Positions 7,706 through 9,242 of a stretch of DNA of 9,242 nt are shown one piece after another. A program made the translations under genes and the position numbers. Each line of letters opens with the position of its first letter. Position 1 is the stretch's first letter. The stretch lies in the NCBI GenBank assembly GCA_016871475.1, contig VHDG01000107.1:1-9242 (forward strand). The letters are read 5' to 3'. This DNA is from Verrucomicrobiota bacterium. Its GTDB lineage: Bacteria > Verrucomicrobiota > Verrucomicrobiia > Limisphaerales > UBA11320. The notes under the pieces are model-generated. The model searched no databases, was not told the DNA's origin, and saw only the letters and a program-made list of their open reading frames with translations.

Positions 7706-7788
7706 CACCCTCAAGGGTGGACAACGAGCCGCGCGTCCCACAACCAAGCTACTGACGACAAGCCTAGCCCCAGGTTTGTTGTCCACCC
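7706..7788. repeat. Inverted repeat element with 11-bp perfect arms
   Basis: GGGTGGACAAC (7715-7725) is the exact reverse complement of GTTGTCCACCC (7778-7788). In RNA the stem can extend inward through GAGCC (7726-7730) against GGTTT (7773-7777) using two G-U wobbles, giving about 16 pairs around a 42-base loop. The left arm also forms a local palindrome, CACCCT (7706-7711) with AGGGTG (7714-7719), so the same bases can pair near or far. It could be a small non-autonomous repeat unit, a structured RNA or a protein-binding site; no flanking target duplication was seen. Confidence 0.45.
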
Positions 7789-7887
7789 CGGCAGCGGATC
7801 ACGGAGGGGATGCTCGCTCTGCTGTATCACCGAATGGCATACTCCAGGATCAAAATGAACCGGGCGTGACGAGACGTCGGGACGCAA

Positions 7888-7927
7888 GCGGATTGACAAT
7901 CCGCGACGCAGCAGACTGTCGGTCTGC
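7888..7927. repeat. Double-hairpin intergenic repeat (REP-like)
   Basis: Two hairpins stand almost side by side: GCGGATT (7888-7894) / AATCCGC (7898-7904) with loop GAC, and GCAGAC (7911-7916) / GTCTGC (7922-7927) with loop TGTCG, separated by six bases. The wording GCGGATTGACAATCCGC followed by GCAGACTG...TCTGCGCTAC resembles a dispersed intergenic element I remember from Pedosphaera-like Verrucomicrobiota; this recollection was not checked. It lies 66 bp before the start of the CehA-like gene. Confidence 0.55.
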
Positions 7928-7992
7928 GCTACTTCCGACCGAGATGCAGCGACAAATTGACCGACAGACCCTTCTTTGAGAGCGTCACATCC

Positions 7993-9242
7993 GTGAACCC
8001 TCGCTTCCTTCCACGCGGGCTGGCTTTGCCTGCCCTACTGGCCGCGATCAGTTTTTCCAGCGCTGCCGAACTCACCATCATCACCACGCGGCGTGACACA
8101 GGCGAAGTCGTGCCGGCGCGCATTCATCTCGTGGGGCCAGATGGCAAACCGGTGCGGACGGCGAGCAACCCGCCGTTCTGGGCCGATCACATCTCCGCGC
8201 CCGGCTCAGCCGTCTTCAACGTCCCGCCCGGCCGCTACGCCGTGACCGTCGAGCGTGGACCGGAATGGTCTTCGGAAACCGGAGTCGTCGAGATCACCGC
8301 CAGCCAGGCCCCGGCGAAAGCGTCCTTCGCCTTGAACCGACTGTTCAACATGCCCGCCGAGGGCTGGTGGCCGGGCGAGATGCACATTCACCGGCCGGTC
8401 GACCAGGTCGAACTGCTCATGCGCGCCGAGGACTTGCATTTCGGGCAGGTCATCTCCTGGTGGAACCGGGCAAACCAGTGGACGAACACGCCGCTGCCCG
8501 TGCCGCTCACCCGGCAGTTTGACGGCAACCGCTTCGCTCATCTGCTCGGCGGCGAGGATGAACGCGACGGCGGCGCCCTGCTCCTGCTAGGTCTCGACCG
8601 CCCCATCGACATCACCGCCGGCGAACAACACTTCCCGTCGTCGCTCGGTTACGCACAACAAGCGAAGGCCGCCGGCGCGTGGATCGACATTGAGAAACCA
8701 TTCTGGTGGGACACGCCCATGTGGATCGCACATGGCATCGGCGACTCGATTGGCATTGCGAACAACCACATGTATCGCAGCGGCATGTTGGCCAGTGAGG
8801 CCTGGGGCCGCCGGCGCAACGTGAAGAACTATCCCGGTCAACATGGCAACGGTCTCTGGACGCAGGACATCTATTATCACCTTTTGAACGGTGGCATCCG
8901 CATCCCGCCCTCGGCCGGCGCGGCGAGTGGCGTGTTACCCAATCCGGTCGGTTACAATCGAGCCTACGCCCACATCGAGGGCGAGCCGACGATGGCGAAG
9001 TGGCTGGCCGGCGTGAAGGCTGGGCGTGTGTTCGTGTCGAACGGGCCGTTTCTGCGCGTGAAGGCGAACGGTCAGTTGCCCGGCCACGTGTTCCAGGCGA
9101 ACCAGGCGACTCTGGACGTGATGATCGAAGGGCGGCTGGATTCACGCGAGCCGGTGGCCCGAGTCGAACTGGTCCGAAACGGACGCGCAGAAGAGATCGA
9201 GTTGCCGAAGAAGGTGACGTTGAACGAGAGCGGCTGGTTCCT
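7993..9242 (+). CDS. Secreted CehA/McbA-like PHP-fold protein, 5' part (3' end outside window)
   Basis: The frame is open from GTG 7993 to the right edge (416 codons) with no stop. The start is chosen because a Sec signal peptide follows at once (basic NPRFLPRG, hydrophobic LALPALLAAISF, then SSAA before Glu26). Residues about 28-116 resemble a carboxypeptidase-regulatory-like beta-sandwich (PARIHLVGPDGKPV ... VPPGRYAVTVE). From 124 comes the CehA/McbA-type core: GWWPGEMHIHRP (124-135; His131, His133), GGEDERDGG (186-194), WIDIEKPFWWD (230-240), GDSIGIANNHM (250-260), LLNGGIRIPPSAGAASG (297-313), and AGRVFVSNGPFL (343-354). CehA/McbA proteins are named after carbaryl and methylcarbamate hydrolases, but most members have unknown substrates. 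Several expected metal ligands look changed (Glu for Asp in the first motif, SAGAAS where SAGTD is usual), so catalysis is uncertain. The structured element at 7888-7927 lies in its leader. G+C is 60-68% in sampled lines, unlike the A+T-richer island before it. Confidence 0.85.
   Translation, partial: MNPRFLPRGLALPALLAAISFSSAAELTIITTRRDTGEVVPARIHLVGPDGKPVRTASNPPFWADHISAPGSAVFNVPPGRYAVTVERGPEWSSETGVVEITASQAPAKASFALNRLFNMPAEGWWPGEMHIHRPVDQVELLMRAEDLHFGQVISWWNRANQWTNTPLPVPLTRQFDGNRFAHLLGGEDERDGGALLLLGLDRPIDITAGEQHFPSSLGYAQQAKAAGAWIDIEKPFWWDTPMWIAHGIGDSIGIANNHMYRSGMLASEAWGRRRNVKNYPGQHGNGLWTQDIYYHLLNGGIRIPPSAGAASGVLPNPVGYNRAYAHIEGEPTMAKWLAGVKAGRVFVSNGPFLRVKANGQLPGHVFQANQATLDVMIEGRLDSREPVARVELVRNGRAEEIELPKKVTLNESGWF

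Larger units (their letters stand above)
7507..7992. other. Gene-poor 486-bp region with structured DNA
   Basis: No credible gene was found here. Short open frames exist on both strands (for example 7518-7724 minus, 7711-7899 minus and 7776-7979 plus) but their products are low-complexity or built from the inverted repeats, with no family features or ribosome binding sites. What the stretch does hold is an inverted repeat at 7706-7788, a pair of adjacent hairpins at 7888-7927, and a possible alternative pairing reaching to 7967. The first 190 bases (7507-7700) show nothing I can name. Confidence 0.5.

Noticed and set aside
7893..7898. TTGACA as a -35 box for the CehA-like gene
   Set aside because: It is part of the first hairpin's stem and loop, and nothing like a -10 hexamer lies 16-18 bases downstream.
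7518..7979. Short open frames in the gene-poor region (7518-7724 minus, 7711-7899 minus, 7776-7979 plus)
   Set aside because: Products look random, two of them are built from the repeat elements, and none has a Shine-Dalgarno or family feature.
8206..9145. Open frames in other frames and on the minus strand within the last 1 kb (for example 8612-9145 minus, 8206-8541 minus)
   Set aside because: They are shadows of the plus-strand CehA-like gene, whose frame is open from 7993 to the edge, with a signal peptide and family motifs.

Overview
The window looks like chromosomal DNA of a Verrucomicrobiota- or Planctomycetota-type bacterium, with Verrucomicrobiota favoured. The reasons are a ceramidase-like hydrolase and a CehA/McbA-like secreted protein of the kind I associate with that superphylum, mostly weak Shine-Dalgarno sites, about 60% G+C in the main genes (hand counts of sample lines), and a double-hairpin intergenic element that resembles repeats I remember from Pedosphaera-like genomes. 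The assignment rests on pattern recognition; no database was searched.

Layout. (1) Positions 2-853, plus strand: the 3' part of a neutral-ceramidase-like hydrolase gene that runs off the left edge, followed by a possible rho-independent terminator. (2) 1140-3672, plus strand: a patatin-like phospholipase gene that overlaps by 41 bp an AMP-forming acyl ligase of the PaaK (phenylacetate-CoA ligase) family. (3) 3730-6018, plus strand: a full-length Tex-family S1 RNA-binding protein. (4) 6184-7506, minus strand: an A+T-richer island with an exported leucine-rich-repeat protein and a small two-helix membrane protein, convergent with tex. (5) 7507-7992: 486 bp without a credible gene, holding a long inverted repeat and a double hairpin. 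(6) 7993-9242, plus strand: the 5' part of a secreted CehA/McbA-like protein that runs off the right edge. It has no stop in the window, so a search for closed ORFs misses it.

How the genes may work together. The clearest functional unit is the overlapping patatin/ligase pair. The lipase could release acyl groups from lipids and the ligase could activate a carboxylate to its acyl-CoA through an acyl-adenylate. The ceramidase-like gene just upstream fits a lipid-processing theme, but a probable terminator and a 286-bp gap separate it. Tex is a housekeeping gene and need not be related. I see no CRISPR array, transposase, tRNA, rRNA, phage gene or recognisable defence system. The most unusual material is the structured non-coding stretch 7700-7970 and the apparently altered metal site of the CehA-like protein.
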